Source: Aeromonas rivuli
GTDB taxonomy: Bacteria > Pseudomonadota > Gammaproteobacteria > Enterobacterales > Aeromonadaceae
Assembly: GCF_000820045.1 (NCBI RefSeq)
Contig: NZ_CDBJ01000015.1
Span: 61,369 to 125,368, forward strand
Length of the DNA: 64,000 nucleotides
Reading direction: 5' to 3'
The notes below the pieces were generated by a model, which was not told the DNA's origin, searched no databases, and worked only from the letters and a program-made list of their open reading frames with translations. Made by a program: the position numbers and the translations under genes. This document shows, piece after piece, positions 19,130-28,990 of this stretch. Each line of letters starts with the position of its first letter. Position 1 is the stretch's first letter.

Positions 19130-19197
19130 TCGCTACCGCTGCTCTTAACCTTGGCTCTTCTTGTCCGAATCCGGCTGTAGTGAGAGGCAGTACCACC

Positions 19198-19650
19198 ATG
19201 CAACTGACACGTTTTACCGACTATGCCCTGCGCGCCTTGACCTTTCTGGCGCTCCAGCCGACGGACCGGCTCTCGACCATCACTGAAGTGGCCGACACCT
19301 TTGCCATCTCCCGCAACCACGTGGTCAAGATAGTGCACCAGCTTGGCATCAAGGGTTACATCGAGACGGTGCGTGGCAAGCATGGGGGCATCCGTCTCGG
19401 CCGCTCCGCCGTCTCCATCAACCTGCGTGATGTGGTGATGGACATGGAGAACATCCTCTGTCCCGCCTATTGCAAGACGGATAACTGCCGCTTGGCTGGT
19501 GGCTGCCGTATTCAGGGCATATTGCGCAAGGCGATGAACGCCTTCCTCGAGGTGCTGGGGGAGTACACCCTCGCCGATGTGGTGAACGATCCGACCCGGC
19601 TCTGCCACCTGCTCGGCATGGAGCAGGAGCAGCACCTGGTCGTGAGTTGA
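19198..19650 (+). CDS. nsrR: NsrR-type Rrf2 nitric-oxide-sensing repressor
   Basis: The start at 19198 (MQLTRFTDYALRALTFLA) matches NsrR proteins; a longer frame from 19081 would cover the promoter. The protein is 150 residues with a winged helix (about 1-80) and cysteines C88, C92, C97 and C103. C92-x4-C97-x5-C103 matches the Fe-S ligand spacing of E. coli NsrR. Nitric oxide destroys the cluster and relieves repression of NO-detoxifying genes. No hmp, ytfE or hcp gene is adjacent. The convergent neighbour is napF. RirA or IscR are less likely because their cysteine spacing differs. Confidence 0.88.
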   Translation: MQLTRFTDYALRALTFLALQPTDRLSTITEVADTFAISRNHVVKIVHQLGIKGYIETVRGKHGGIRLGRSAVSINLRDVVMDMENILCPAYCKTDNCRLAGGCRIQGILRKAMNAFLEVLGEYTLADVVNDPTRLCHLLGMEQEQHLVVS

Positions 19651-19671
19651 ACTTCGTTATCCAGCATAAAG

Positions 19672-19691
19672 AGGGGGCCTGCGGGCCCCTT
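19672..19691. terminator. Convergent hairpin between nsrR and napF
   Basis: A GGGGCC/GGGCCCC stem with a three-base loop follows AAAGAG and precedes CTTCT. It could serve both converging genes, but the T tract is weak. Confidence 0.5.
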
Positions 19692-19714
19692 CTGCTATCC
19701 GCTGCCAGCGGGCG

Positions 19715-20227
19715 TCAGGGTTGGCGTACCAGGCTGATGGCACCATAGAGGCAGGCGAGGCCACAGGCGCCGCAGCCATCGCAGGCTGCCATGTTGACCG
19801 TGACTCCGTCCGGGCTGGCCTTGATGGCCTGCTGGGGACAGGCATCCTCACACAGCAAGCAGTAGAACCCCTGCCTGGCCTGACAGCTGCTTTCTATCCT
19901 GACCCGGGTCTGCACCTGGCGGCCGTAGCGCAGATCGAGGGCGCCGCTCGGGCAGGCTCTGGCACAGCTGCCGCAATAGCTGCACTGGCCACAGTCGAGA
20001 TCCAGCACCGGGGTACCGGCGATGGGGCTGTCTTGGTACTCGGGGCCAGCGGCAGGCTTGATGAGGCCGTTTGGACAGGCCTGGAAGCAGTTGCCGCAGC
20101 GTTGGCAGAGGGCGAGGAATTGGGATTCCTCGATAGCCCAGGGCGGGCGCGCCTCGCGGCAACTGATGGTGCCCGGGCGACGTCTGGCCCAGAGCCGCGT
20201 CAATCGTCGACAGAGGAAATGCGCCAT
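19715..20227 (-). CDS. napF: NapF-like 4x[4Fe-4S] ferredoxin
   Basis: The start at 20227 has AGGAG 6 bp upstream and gives 170 residues, like other NapF proteins. Three ferredoxin-type cysteine clusters are evident (CQRCGNCFQACP, CGQCSYCGSCARACP, CDGCGACGLACL) plus an extra set near CLLCEDACP. The N-terminus carries a basic twin-arginine-like stretch (LTRLWARRRPG) as in NapF. NapF is cytoplasmic and helps maturation of periplasmic nitrate reductase. No other nap gene is adjacent, so it is an orphan here. Whether it serves a nap operon elsewhere cannot be seen. Confidence 0.82.
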   Translation of the reverse strand: MAHFLCRRLTRLWARRRPGTISCREARPPWAIEESQFLALCQRCGNCFQACPNGLIKPAAGPEYQDSPIAGTPVLDLDCGQCSYCGSCARACPSGALDLRYGRQVQTRVRIESSCQARQGFYCLLCEDACPQQAIKASPDGVTVNMAACDGCGACGLACLYGAISLVRQP

Positions 20228-20363
20228 GCTCTGCTCCTGATACCCATTAGGGGGTAATTCTATGGGGTTTATGCCATGCAAGCCAGCGGAACCGTCACGG
20301 CGGGATCGCAAGGCCAGCCCCCCTTGTGTAAGCTAGGCGAGTCTTTTTTGCTGGGTCGACTCT

Positions 20364-20579
20364 ATGTGGTTATTTCTGTGGCGGGCTTCCCTGCTCTATG
20401 TCTTCCCCCTGCTGATGTGGGGCTACTGCCGGTTCAAGGGGATCGGCTTCGATGAGCTGGACAGCGGTGTCAACAATCACAAATGGGTGGTGTTGGCCTC
20501 CTATCTGCTCTATGTGGTGCTCTGGATCCTGATCAACCGCTATCTCTTGCTGTTCCTGCGGCAGCGGAGCCGGCGATGA
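20364..20579 (+). CDS. Small two-helix membrane protein
   Basis: The frame encodes 71 residues with two hydrophobic segments (about 4-22 and 42-63), a polar connection (FKGIGFDELDSGVNNHKW) and a basic tail (RQRSRR). Its stop overlaps the rmuC start (ATGA), so it is probably cotranslated with rmuC. I do not recognise the family. The position suggests a membrane protein coexpressed with RmuC, nothing more. Confidence 0.7.
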   Translation: MWLFLWRASLLYVFPLLMWGYCRFKGIGFDELDSGVNNHKWVVLASYLLYVVLWILINRYLLLFLRQRSRR

Positions 20580-21916
20580 TGGAGCCGCTGCCGTGGCTCT
20601 GGCTGAGTGGCGGGGCCTTGCTGGCGCTCGGGCTCGGTTGGTTGTGGGGGCGTCAGGGCGCCCAGGCCCTGAGCCAGGCGCTGGCGTTGAGCCAGGAGCG
20701 AGCCAGTGCCTGGCAGGCGCGACTGGCCGAGCTGCACGATGAGCAGTTGCAGGGGCAGGACAAGCTCGAGCAACAGCAGAATGTCATCATCAAGCTCACC
20801 GCCCGTCTCAAGGACGCCGAGGCGACCCTGCGCAGCGAGCGGCTCGCCAGTGCCGAGAAGCTGGCGCTGCAACAGCAGGCGGAGGCGCGGCTCGGCCAGC
20901 AGTTCGAGAACCTCGCCAACCGTATCTTCGAGCAGAACTCGGGCAACTTCCGTGAACTCAACCAGCACAGCCTGGATAACCTGCTGGTGCCGCTCAAGGA
21001 GCAGCTGGAGGGCTTTCGCCGCCAGGTGGGTGAGACCCATGCCCAGGAGACGGCCCAGCGCCACAGTCTCAAGTTTGAACTGGAACGCCTGGCCGAACTC
21101 AACGCCCGGATGACGGAGGAGGCTGCGGCCCTGACCCGCGCCCTCAAGGGGGACAGCAAGCAACAGGGCAACTGGGGCGAGGTGGTGCTGGCGCGCATTC
21201 TTCATGAGTGCGGCCTGCGCGAGGGACACGAATATGACACCCAGGTGAGCCTTGAGACCGACAAGGGCAAGCGTTATCAGCCCGACGTCATCGTTCACCT
21301 GCCCCAGGAAAAAGACATCATCATCGATGCCAAGGTGTCGCTGACCGCCTACGAGCGCTGGTACAACGGCGAGGATGATCTGACCCGGGCCGTGGCCCTG
21401 AAAGAGCATGTCGCCTCGGTGCGCAATCATATCCGCGAGCTGGGCCGCAAGGATTACCAGCAGTTGCCCGGGGTGCGCACCCTGGACTATGTGCTGATGT
21501 TCGTGGCGGTGGAGCCTGCCTTCCTGGCGGCACTGGAGGCAGATCCCTCCCTGGTGCGCTATGGCCTGGACCACAACATACTGCTGGTCAGCCCCACCAA
21601 CCTGATGGTGGCGCTGCGCACCATAGAGAACCTGTGGCGCTACGAGCGTCAGAACCAGAATTCCCGCCAGATAGCCGAGCGGGCCGGCCGTCTCTACGAG
21701 AAGCTGCGACTGTTTGTGGAGGAGATGCAGCAGCTTGGCGGCAGTCTGAACAAGGCGCAGGAGAGTTATGACAAGGCCATGGGCCGACTCGCCAGCGGTC
21801 GCGGCAACCTGATCGCCCAGGCCGAGCGATTCCGCGAGCTGGGGGTGGAGGTGACCAAGACCCTGCCAGAGCCGCTGGTCAATCGCGCCCTGGAGCGGGA
21901 AGAGTCAGGGGACTGA
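20576..21916 (+). CDS. rmuC: RmuC-family DNA recombination protein
   Basis: From the ATG at 20576 the protein is 446 residues. An N-terminal membrane anchor (about 5-25) is followed by a long coiled coil (about 30-170, rich in Glu, Gln and Leu) and the conserved RmuC nuclease-like domain with GNWGEVVLARIL, YQPDVIVHLP and DIIIDAKVSLTAYERW. RmuC limits inversions and affects recombination outcome in E. coli; its D...DAK motif resembles a restriction-endonuclease fold. A second ATG at 20579 is equally possible. GGAG lies a few bases upstream. The long coil matches typical RmuC architecture. Confidence 0.92.
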   Translation: MMEPLPWLWLSGGALLALGLGWLWGRQGAQALSQALALSQERASAWQARLAELHDEQLQGQDKLEQQQNVIIKLTARLKDAEATLRSERLASAEKLALQQQAEARLGQQFENLANRIFEQNSGNFRELNQHSLDNLLVPLKEQLEGFRRQVGETHAQETAQRHSLKFELERLAELNARMTEEAAALTRALKGDSKQQGNWGEVVLARILHECGLREGHEYDTQVSLETDKGKRYQPDVIVHLPQEKDIIIDAKVSLTAYERWYNGEDDLTRAVALKEHVASVRNHIRELGRKDYQQLPGVRTLDYVLMFVAVEPAFLAALEADPSLVRYGLDHNILLVSPTNLMVALRTIENLWRYERQNQNSRQIAERAGRLYEKLRLFVEEMQQLGGSLNKAQESYDKAMGRLASGRGNLIAQAERFRELGVEVTKTLPEPLVNRALEREESGD

Positions 21917-21936
21917 GCCAGTATCGACCTCATGAG

Positions 21937-21963
21937 AAAGGGCAGCCAGTGGCTGCCCTTTTT
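21937..21963. terminator. Bidirectional terminator between rmuC and trkH
   Basis: AAAGGGCAGCCA and TGGCTGCCCTTT form a near-perfect stem with A and T runs on both sides. It suits both rmuC (plus) and trkH (minus). Confidence 0.88.
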
Positions 21964-21979
21964 GCTGTCCGGCGGCGGC

Positions 21980-23422
21980 TTATTGCTTCCAGAAGGAGGG
22001 GAAGAAGATGACGGCTACCGTCAATATCTCGAGTCGCCCCAGCAGCATGCCGAATGACAGTAGCCACTTGGCCGTATCCGGCAGGCTGGCAAAGTTGCTG
22101 CTGGGGCCGATGACGGGCCCCATGCCGGGGCCCACGTTGGCTACCGCCGTGATGGAGCCGGACAAGGCGGTGAGGGGATCCAGCCCGATCAGTGCCAGCA
22201 GGGCGGCGATCAAGATGATGATGGCGAAGTAGGCGAGCACGAAGGCGATCAGGGAGCGCACTATCGCCTCGTTGACCGGGCGGCCATTGTACTTCTGGGG
22301 GAAGACCCCCGAGGGGTGCATCAGCTGGCGCATCTGCTTCCTGAACAGGGAGAACGCCACTTGCACCCGGAATATCTTGAGGCCGCCTGCGGTAGATCCC
22401 GAGCAGGCCCCCAGTCCCAGCAGGAAGAGGAAGAGGATGCTGGTGAGCGGCCCCCAGGTACCGAAATCCCCCAGACCATAACCTGTGGTGGTCAGCACCG
22501 AGACGATATTGAAGGCGCTGATCCGCAGTGCATCCATGAAGTCGAAGGTGCCGCGATGCCAGAGGTAGAAGGTCATGATGAGCGTGACCCAGACCACGAG
22601 CCAGAAGAAGCCGCGCACCTGGGCATCGCGGATCAGGCTGGTGTCGCGCCGGGTCAGGCTCTGGACATAGAGCAGGAAGGGCAAGCCCCCCAGGAACATG
22701 AACAGGGTACCAATCCAGTGTGCCGCGTGAGAGAAGTGGGACATGGATTGATCCGAGGTGGAGTAGCCCCCGGTGCTGAGGGTGGTCATGGCATGGTTGA
22801 TGGCCTCGAAGCTGTTCATGCCGCTCGCCCAGTAGGCAAGGAAGCAGAGCATGGAGAGCACCAGATAGACCTGCACTATGTTGTTGGCCACCGTCTTGGC
22901 GCGGGGGGCGCTCTTGTCTGACCAATCCGAGCTCTCGGTCTGGAACAGCTTCATGCCGCCCACGTTGAGGTAGGGCAGCACGGCCACCGCCATCACGATG
23001 AAGCCGACCCCTCCCAGCCACTGCAAGATGGAGCGCCACAACAAGATGCTGTGGGCCATGCCGTCCAGCCCGGACAGCACGGTGGATCCCGTGGTGGTGA
23101 CCCCGGACATGGTCTCGAAGTAGGCGTCGGCGAAGCCGATGTGAGTGATGAACACGAAGGGCAGGGCGCCAAACAGGCAGGCTACCGCCCACACCGAGGT
23201 GGTGAGCAGGAACATCTCGCGCACGCCAAGGTGAAACTCGGCCTTGCGGCCATAGTGCAGGCACCAGAAGGCGGCGAGGTGGGTGATCACCACGGATTGC
23301 AGAAATTCGACGAATCCCTCGGAGCCGGTAAGCAGCGCGAGCAGGGTGGGCAGCCACATGAACAGGGCAAGTTTGGAAAGCACCAGACCCAGGGTGAAGA
23401 CGATGGGACGCAGCTTGATCAT
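21980..23422 (-). CDS. trkH: TrkH potassium-transport membrane subunit
   Basis: The start at 23422 gives 480 residues, close to E. coli TrkH (483); a longer start at 23455 is open but not needed. About ten to twelve hydrophobic segments and four filter-like repeats are visible, for example TTTGSTVLSGLDG, TLSTGGYSTSDQS, TTTGYGLGDFG and VANVGPGMGP. TrkH forms the K+ channel part of the Trk uptake system and is gated by the peripheral NAD/ATP-binding TrkA, encoded 93 bp upstream. It is the last gene of the def-fmt-rsmB-trkA-trkH run. Confidence 0.95.
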   Translation of the reverse strand: MIKLRPIVFTLGLVLSKLALFMWLPTLLALLTGSEGFVEFLQSVVITHLAAFWCLHYGRKAEFHLGVREMFLLTTSVWAVACLFGALPFVFITHIGFADAYFETMSGVTTTGSTVLSGLDGMAHSILLWRSILQWLGGVGFIVMAVAVLPYLNVGGMKLFQTESSDWSDKSAPRAKTVANNIVQVYLVLSMLCFLAYWASGMNSFEAINHAMTTLSTGGYSTSDQSMSHFSHAAHWIGTLFMFLGGLPFLLYVQSLTRRDTSLIRDAQVRGFFWLVVWVTLIMTFYLWHRGTFDFMDALRISAFNIVSVLTTTGYGLGDFGTWGPLTSILFLFLLGLGACSGSTAGGLKIFRVQVAFSLFRKQMRQLMHPSGVFPQKYNGRPVNEAIVRSLIAFVLAYFAIIILIAALLALIGLDPLTALSGSITAVANVGPGMGPVIGPSSNFASLPDTAKWLLSFGMLLGRLEILTVAVIFFPSFWKQ

Positions 23423-23515
23423 GATGAATCGCCTGGTCGTTGATGAGCGAAACACCGGCCACCGCGAGGAGCGGTGAACCGGGTCTTGTCTGCTTGAAGA
23501 GTGGGCATGGTCAGG

Positions 23516-24892
23516 TTACAGGAAGAAGGGGCTTGGCTGGAACAATCGCTCCACTTCCGGTATGTACTTCTTGTCGACGAGGAACATCACCACATGGTCA
23601 TCTTGCTGGATCTTGGTGCGATCGTGAGCGATCAACACCTCATCACCGCGGACGACCGCACCTATGGTGGTGCCGGGCGGCAGTTTCAGTTCACCCACAG
23701 AGCGACCGACCACCTTGGAGGTATTTTCATCGCCGTGGGCAATGGCTTCGATGGCCTCGGCCGCGCCACGGCGCAGGCTGTAGACGTTGGCGATATCGGC
23801 CCGGCGCACGTGGGTCAGCAGCGCCGAGATGGTGGCTTGCTGGGGCGAGATGGCGATGTCGATGGAGCCGCCTTGCACCAAGTCCACGTAGGCACTGCGT
23901 TGTATGAGTACCATCGTCTTCTTGGCCCCCATCTTCTTGGCGAGCAGGGCCGACATGATGTTGGCCTCATCTTCGTTGGTGACCGCGATGAAGACGTCGA
24001 TCTGATCGATGTGCTCCTCGGCGAGCAGCTCCTGATCCGCGGCATCGCCACAGAAGACGATGGTGTTTTCCAGCAGTTCTGAGAGTTGCTCGGCCCGCTT
24101 CTGGTTACGCTCGATCAACTTGACGCTGTAGCGCTTCTCCAATTGGCGGGCGAGACCGGCTCCGATGTTGCCGCCACCGACGATCATGATGCGGCGATAG
24201 GGACTCTCGAGGCGCTGCAACTCGGACATCACGGCGCGGATATGACCAGCCGCGGCGACGAAGAACACCTCGTCATCGGCCTCGATGATGGTGGTGCCTT
24301 GCGGGCGGATGGAGCGGCCCTGGCGGAAGATGGCCGCCACCCGGGTCTCTATGTTGGGCATGTGCTCACGCAGGGTCGAGAGTGCGTTGCCGACCAGGGG
24401 GCCGCCATAGTAGGCCTTGACCGCCACCAGACCCACCTTGCCACCGGCAAAGTCCACCACCTGCAAGGCACCCGGATATTCAATCAGCCGACGTACATAG
24501 TCGGTCACCAGCTGTTCGGGGGCGATGAGGTGATCCACTGGTATCGCCTCGGGCAGAAAGAGCCGATCCCGCTCAGCCAGATAAGAGGGGGAGCGAATAC
24601 GCGCCACCTTGTTCGGGGTGTTAAACAGCGAGTAGGCGATCTGGCAGGCGATCATGTTGGTTTCATCACTGTTGGTGACGGCGACCAGCATGTCCGCATC
24701 CTGGGCTCCCGCCTCGCGCAGCACTTTGGGGTGGGCGCCGTGGCCATTGACCACCCGCAAGTCGAACTTGTCTTGCAGCTCGCGCAACCGGTCGCTGTCG
24801 GTGTCGACCAGGGTGATGTCATTGTTCTCCCCGGCAAGGTTCTCGGCCAGGGTGCCGCCGACCTGGCCGGCTCCCAGTATGATGATTTTCAT
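23516..24892 (-). CDS. trkA: TrkA potassium-transport regulatory subunit
   Basis: This 458-residue cytoplasmic protein has two TrkA-N Rossmann domains ([18 protein letters not shown] at the start and [16 protein letters not shown] in the middle), each followed by a TrkA-C domain. It binds NADH/ATP and controls TrkH. The length equals E. coli TrkA (458). It sits between rsmB and trkH, as in other gamma-proteobacteria. Confidence 0.96.
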   Translation of the reverse strand: MKIIILGAGQVGGTLAENLAGENNDITLVDTDSDRLRELQDKFDLRVVNGHGAHPKVLREAGAQDADMLVAVTNSDETNMIACQIAYSLFNTPNKVARIRSPSYLAERDRLFLPEAIPVDHLIAPEQLVTDYVRRLIEYPGALQVVDFAGGKVGLVAVKAYYGGPLVGNALSTLREHMPNIETRVAAIFRQGRSIRPQGTTIIEADDEVFFVAAAGHIRAVMSELQRLESPYRRIMIVGGGNIGAGLARQLEKRYSVKLIERNQKRAEQLSELLENTIVFCGDAADQELLAEEHIDQIDVFIAVTNEDEANIMSALLAKKMGAKKTMVLIQRSAYVDLVQGGSIDIAISPQQATISALLTHVRRADIANVYSLRRGAAEAIEAIAHGDENTSKVVGRSVGELKLPPGTTIGAVVRGDEVLIAHDRTKIQQDDHVVMFLVDKKYIPEVERLFQPSPFFL

Positions 24893-24956
24893 AGGGAAGC
24901 GTTACTCGCATCAAGGGGGTGGAGGGGGCCAGCAGGCTGGCCCATGGCCGCATTCA

Positions 24957-26252
24957 TCAGGCTTCTTTTATCAGCTTGGCGTAGTAGAAACCATCCATGC
25001 CCGCCTCGCCCGGCAGGAACTGGCGACCCGGAGAGGCCGGGCTGTCTTGGGCGTGGAGTGGTACCAGACGGGCACTCTTGGTCGCGGCAAGGAAGGTGCG
25101 CACCTGATCGCGGTTCTCTTCTGGCAACACCGAGCAGGTGGCGTAGAGCAGGGTGCCGCCCACTTTAAGCCTTGGCCAGAGTGCGGCAAGGATGCGGCCC
25201 TGCAACTCGGCCAGCTCGCGAATGTCCTGATCCCGGCGCAGCCACTTGATGTCGGGGTGGCGACGGATGACGCCGGTGGCGGAGCAGGGAGCATCGAGCA
25301 GGATGCGGTCGAACTGACCCTCTGGCCACCACTGCTCCGGGGTGCTGGCATCCCCATGGATGAGCCGGGCCTTGAGACCGATGCGATCCAGATTCTCCTG
25401 CACCCGTTTGAGGCGGTTATCGTCGGCATCGACGGCGACCACTCCGGCCAAGTCGGGCTGGCGCTCGAGCAGATGTGCCGTCTTGCCGCCCGGGGCGGCG
25501 CAGGCATCCAGTATCCACTCGCCCGGTTGCGGGTCGAGCAGCTGGGCGGCGAGCTGGGCGGCGCCATCTTGCACCGAGCAGTCACCCTGTTCGAAACCGG
25601 GCAGTTTGGTCACGTCACAGGGACGCTCCAGCAAGATGCAGTCAGCACCCTCTTCACCGGCCAGCGCATTGATGCCCGCCTCGGCCATGCGCGTCAGCAT
25701 CTGGTCGCGGCTCTGGCGCTGACCGTTGTTGCGGATCCACATGGGTGGGCGCTGGTTGTTGGCCTCCATGATGAATTCCCACTGGTTGGGGTAGGCCTGG
25801 CGCAGACGCTTGGTGAGCCACTCGGGGTGGCCGAGGCGTATGCTGGGTACCCTGTCGATACGAGCCAGTATCACCTCGGCGCTGCGCTGGAAGTTGCGCA
25901 ACACGCCGTTGATCAGGCCTCGCAGCGAGCTGCCCTTGAGCAGCTTGACCGCATTGACGGTCTCGGCCACGGCGGCGTGAGCCGGGATACGGGTGTAGAT
26001 GAGCTGATAGAGCCCGACCAGGATCAGATAGTGGAAGATGCGGCTCTTGTTTTTGAGGGGCTTGTCCATCATCTCGTTGACGGCGGCATCCAGGCGCGGC
26101 ATCCAGCGCAGAGTGCCGTAGCAGAGTTCTTGCAGGAGGGCGCGATCGCGGGGGGCGACCTTCTCCTGGGCAGCAGGCAGAACGGCGGAGAGGGACAGCC
26201 CCTGATCCAGCACCTGTTGAATGACGAGAGCGGCCTGTGCACGTGTTTTCAT
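24957..26252 (-). CDS. rsmB: 16S rRNA (cytosine-967-C5)-methyltransferase RsmB
   Basis: The protein is 431 residues, with an N-terminal NusB-like RNA-binding domain (about 1-140) and a C-terminal SAM-dependent methyltransferase. Visible motifs are LDACAAPGGKTAHLLE (SAM binding), DAPCSATGVIRRHPDIKW and YATCSVLPEEN, the last two holding the two conserved cysteines of m5C methyltransferases. It methylates C967 of 16S rRNA. The gene follows fmt by 60 bp in the standard def-fmt-rsmB order. Confidence 0.95.
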   Translation of the reverse strand: MKTRAQAALVIQQVLDQGLSLSAVLPAAQEKVAPRDRALLQELCYGTLRWMPRLDAAVNEMMDKPLKNKSRIFHYLILVGLYQLIYTRIPAHAAVAETVNAVKLLKGSSLRGLINGVLRNFQRSAEVILARIDRVPSIRLGHPEWLTKRLRQAYPNQWEFIMEANNQRPPMWIRNNGQRQSRDQMLTRMAEAGINALAGEEGADCILLERPCDVTKLPGFEQGDCSVQDGAAQLAAQLLDPQPGEWILDACAAPGGKTAHLLERQPDLAGVVAVDADDNRLKRVQENLDRIGLKARLIHGDASTPEQWWPEGQFDRILLDAPCSATGVIRRHPDIKWLRRDQDIRELAELQGRILAALWPRLKVGGTLLYATCSVLPEENRDQVRTFLAATKSARLVPLHAQDSPASPGRQFLPGEAGMDGFYYAKLIKEA

Positions 26253-26312
26253 AATGTTACCTTAGATGCGCAAGTCGGGGCTTGGGCCCCGCTTGTTTCA
26301 ATTCCATCCAGC

Positions 26313-27257
26313 TCAATGCAGTCGGATGCCGGGGGCAAACCAGTCACGGCGCGAGTTGAGCAGATCCGAGACGGACATGGCTTTCTTGCCGGGAGGTTGC
26401 AGAGTCAGCAGACGCAGGATGCCATGGCCGGTGGCGATGTCGATCCCCTGCTTGTCGGCCTTGAGCAGGGTGCCGGGACGCTGGTCATGTTCGGCCTCGA
26501 GTGCTTCTGCCTGCCAGACCTTGACGGTCTGTTCTGCCACTTCAAACCAGCTGATAGGCCAGGGATTGAAGGCTCGTATGCAGCGCTCAATGGCGACGGC
26601 GTCCATGGACCAGTCGATGCGCGCCTCCTCCTTGGAGAGCTTCTGGGCGTAATTGGCCAGGGCATCATCCTGCGGCTCGGCGAGGGCGTTGCCGGCGGCT
26701 ATCTCGTCTAGCGTCTCGACCAATGCCTGGGGGCCCAGCTCGGCCAGCTTGTCATAGAGGCTGGCGGAGGTTTCGTCGGGGGCGATGGGGCAAGCTACCT
26801 TGCGGATCATGGCACCGGTGTCCAGGCCCACATCCATCTGCATGATGGTCACGCCGGTTTCGGCATCTCCCGCCCAGATGGCGCGCTGGATGGGCGCCGC
26901 ACCACGCCAGCGTGGCAGGAGGGAGCCGTGGACATTGATGCAACCCAGACGCGGGGTATCGAGCACCACCTTGGGCAGGATCAGGCCATAGGCGACGACC
27001 ACCATCAGGTCGGCACCCAGTGCCTTGAGTTCGGCCTGGGCCTCTTCATTGCGCAGGGAGGCGGGTTGGTAGACGGGCAACTGGTGCGCAAGCGCCAGCT
27101 CCTTGACCGGGCTGGCCGTCAGCTTCTGGCCACGGCCAGCGGGTTTGTCCGGCTGGGTGTAAACGGCAACGACCTCATGGTCGGAAGACAACAACGCCGC
27201 CAGATGACGGGCGGCGAAGTCGGGGGTACCGGCAAAAATCAGTTTCAATTTATTCAA
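26313..27257 (-). CDS. fmt: Methionyl-tRNA formyltransferase
   Basis: At 314 residues it is the standard length. The N-terminal formyltransferase domain has [14 protein letters not shown] and the catalytic region [21 protein letters not shown] (Asn-His) with [15 protein letters not shown]. The C-terminal domain binds tRNA. It formylates initiator Met-tRNA using 10-formyl-THF. It is 12 bp downstream of def, whose product later removes the formyl group. Confidence 0.96.
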   Translation of the reverse strand: MNKLKLIFAGTPDFAARHLAALLSSDHEVVAVYTQPDKPAGRGQKLTASPVKELALAHQLPVYQPASLRNEEAQAELKALGADLMVVVAYGLILPKVVLDTPRLGCINVHGSLLPRWRGAAPIQRAIWAGDAETGVTIMQMDVGLDTGAMIRKVACPIAPDETSASLYDKLAELGPQALVETLDEIAAGNALAEPQDDALANYAQKLSKEEARIDWSMDAVAIERCIRAFNPWPISWFEVAEQTVKVWQAEALEAEHDQRPGTLLKADKQGIDIATGHGILRLLTLQPPGKKAMSVSDLLNSRRDWFAPGIRLH

Positions 27258-27269
27258 AGGGGCAGGTCC

Positions 27270-27782
27270 TTAACCGGCTTTACGGTCTTCGCGCGCCATT
27301 TTTTCCAGTTTTTGACGGATGCGCTGGCGCTTGAGTGGGGACAAGTAATCCACAAACAGCTTGCCCACCAGATGATCCATCTCATGCTGGATGCAGATAG
27401 CCAGCAGATCGTCCGCTTCGAGTTCGAACGGCTTGCCGTTACGGTCCAGGGCGCGGATTTTGATCCACTCGGCGCGGGGCACCAGCGCACGGCTGCCTGG
27501 TACAGAGAGGCAACCCTCTTCGATACCTGTGCTGCCTGACTGGGCAATGACTTCCGGGTTGATCAGCACCAGAGGATCTTCTCGATCCTCAGAGACGTCG
27601 ATAACTATGATGCGCTGATGGATGTCGACCTGAGTTGCGGCCAGGCCTATGCCTTCCTCCGCATACATGGTGTCGAACATATCATCTACAATGTGTTGTA
27701 ACTCGGGTGTAATGGTCTCGACAGGGGCTGCAACGGTCCGCAGACGTTCATCGGGGAAACGCAATACATCTAGAATGGCCAT
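27270..27782 (-). CDS. def: Peptide deformylase
   Basis: The 170-residue protein has all three deformylase motifs: GIGLAATQV (45-52), EEGCLSVPG with metal ligand C91, and QHEMDHLVG with metal ligands H133 and H137 and catalytic E134. It removes the N-formyl group from nascent proteins. It is the first gene of the def-fmt-rsmB-trkAH run and is divergent from the LysM gene. The length is typical of gamma-proteobacterial enzymes (169). Confidence 0.97.
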   Translation of the reverse strand: MAILDVLRFPDERLRTVAAPVETITPELQHIVDDMFDTMYAEEGIGLAATQVDIHQRIIVIDVSEDREDPLVLINPEVIAQSGSTGIEEGCLSVPGSRALVPRAEWIKIRALDRNGKPFELEADDLLAICIQHEMDHLVGKLFVDYLSPLKRQRIRQKLEKMAREDRKAG

Positions 27783-27890
27783 AGTCTTATCTTTAGTTTC
27801 GTATAATTGCAGTCAATATTGACGTAATTCTAGTCATTTACGCCGACAAAAAACAGCAACACTTTGCGCACAGAAATAACAGGGAGTGTT

Positions 27891-28979
27891 ATGTATCTGA
27901 AGCAAACGACTTTTGCCTGTCTGCTGGCCCTGATAAGCCAGGGCGCACAGGCCCAGACGCTGTCCCTCAAAAGCGGTTATCCCAGTAACTATGTGGTCCA
28001 GAAGGGCGACACCCTGTGGGATATTTCCGGCAAGTATCTCGAGCAGCCTTGGCTTTGGCCCCAGCTCTGGAATATCAATGCGCAGATTGCGAATCCGCAC
28101 TGGATATACCCGGGGGATGTGCTGCAACTCAGCTGGGTCAATGGCCAGCCGCGCCTCGGCAAGATGGTACAAGGTGGAAAGCGGGTCATCACCCTCTCCC
28201 CCAAGAATCACTATGAGAGTAAAGCGAATCCTATCCCGACATTGCCGTTGAGCGAAATTGGTCCCTTCATGCAGACGGATCACATCTTCGCGACGCGCCA
28301 GGAGAGCAAGGCCTTGCCCTATATCCTGGGTGAAAATGAAGGCCATGTCGGCATGCTGGAGGGGGCAACCCTCTATGTGCAGGGGGATCTGATCCCGGGT
28401 CAGGACTATGGCATCTATCGGCCAGGCACCATTTACAAAGACGAGAAGACCCGCGAGCTGCTGGGCCAGGAGGCCATCTTCGTGGGGACGGCTCATGCGC
28501 AGGCGCGACTGGCCAAGGATCGCAGCCGTATCCTCCTCACCAGCAATCAGCGCGAAGTCTATCAGGGGGACAAGCTGATGCCCTTGCCGGCTCAAGAGAA
28601 CCTCTCTGCCTTGTTTACCCCCAAGGCTGCACCGCTCACCAGCCCTGGCTATGTGGTCGAGTTGCCGAGCAAGGCCCGTGGTGGTGGCAAGTTTGACATT
28701 GTCCTAATCAACAAGGGGGCTCGCGATCAGATGGCGCCCGGTGATGTGCTGGACGTGCAGCGACCCGGACTCCGCCTGACTGACAAGTATGGCAAGGTCT
28801 CCTATCGCGACTTCTCGTCCCTCTATGACAAGGGCTTCCACTCGGCGGGCCGGACTCCTCTGCCTGACGAGTCCATCGCCCGCATCATGCTGTTCAAGGT
28901 CTATGACAAGCTGAGTTACGGCATGATATTGCAGAGCCAGGACATGGTGAGTACAGGTTACAAGGTCAGTAATTTCTGA
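27891..28979 (+). CDS. Secreted LysM-domain protein
   Basis: The ATG at 27891 follows AGGGAG and gives 362 residues with a signal peptide (MYLKQTTFACLLALISQGAQA, cut near residue 21). One LysM domain follows (about 33-80, YVVQKGDTLWDISGKYLEQPWLWPQL), and it likely binds peptidoglycan in the periplasm. The rest (about 85-360) has no catalytic motif I recognise. LysM genes of this type sit upstream of dprA in many gamma-proteobacteria, 11 bp here. Its role is unknown; a cell-wall-associated structural function is likely. Confidence 0.88.
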   Translation: MYLKQTTFACLLALISQGAQAQTLSLKSGYPSNYVVQKGDTLWDISGKYLEQPWLWPQLWNINAQIANPHWIYPGDVLQLSWVNGQPRLGKMVQGGKRVITLSPKNHYESKANPIPTLPLSEIGPFMQTDHIFATRQESKALPYILGENEGHVGMLEGATLYVQGDLIPGQDYGIYRPGTIYKDEKTRELLGQEAIFVGTAHAQARLAKDRSRILLTSNQREVYQGDKLMPLPAQENLSALFTPKAAPLTSPGYVVELPSKARGGGKFDIVLINKGARDQMAPGDVLDVQRPGLRLTDKYGKVSYRDFSSLYDKGFHSAGRTPLPDESIARIMLFKVYDKLSYGMILQSQDMVSTGYKVSNF

Positions 28980-28990
28980 GCTCGGTCATC

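Noticed and set aside
21930..23462. 510-codon minus-strand frame overlapping trkH
   Set aside because: It is a shifted frame of trkH, rich in Arg, His and Pro with no membrane pattern, and the TrkH frame contains all family motifs.
24654..26711. 685-codon plus-strand frame
   Set aside because: It is antisense to trkA, rsmB and fmt. No domain is recognisable in it.
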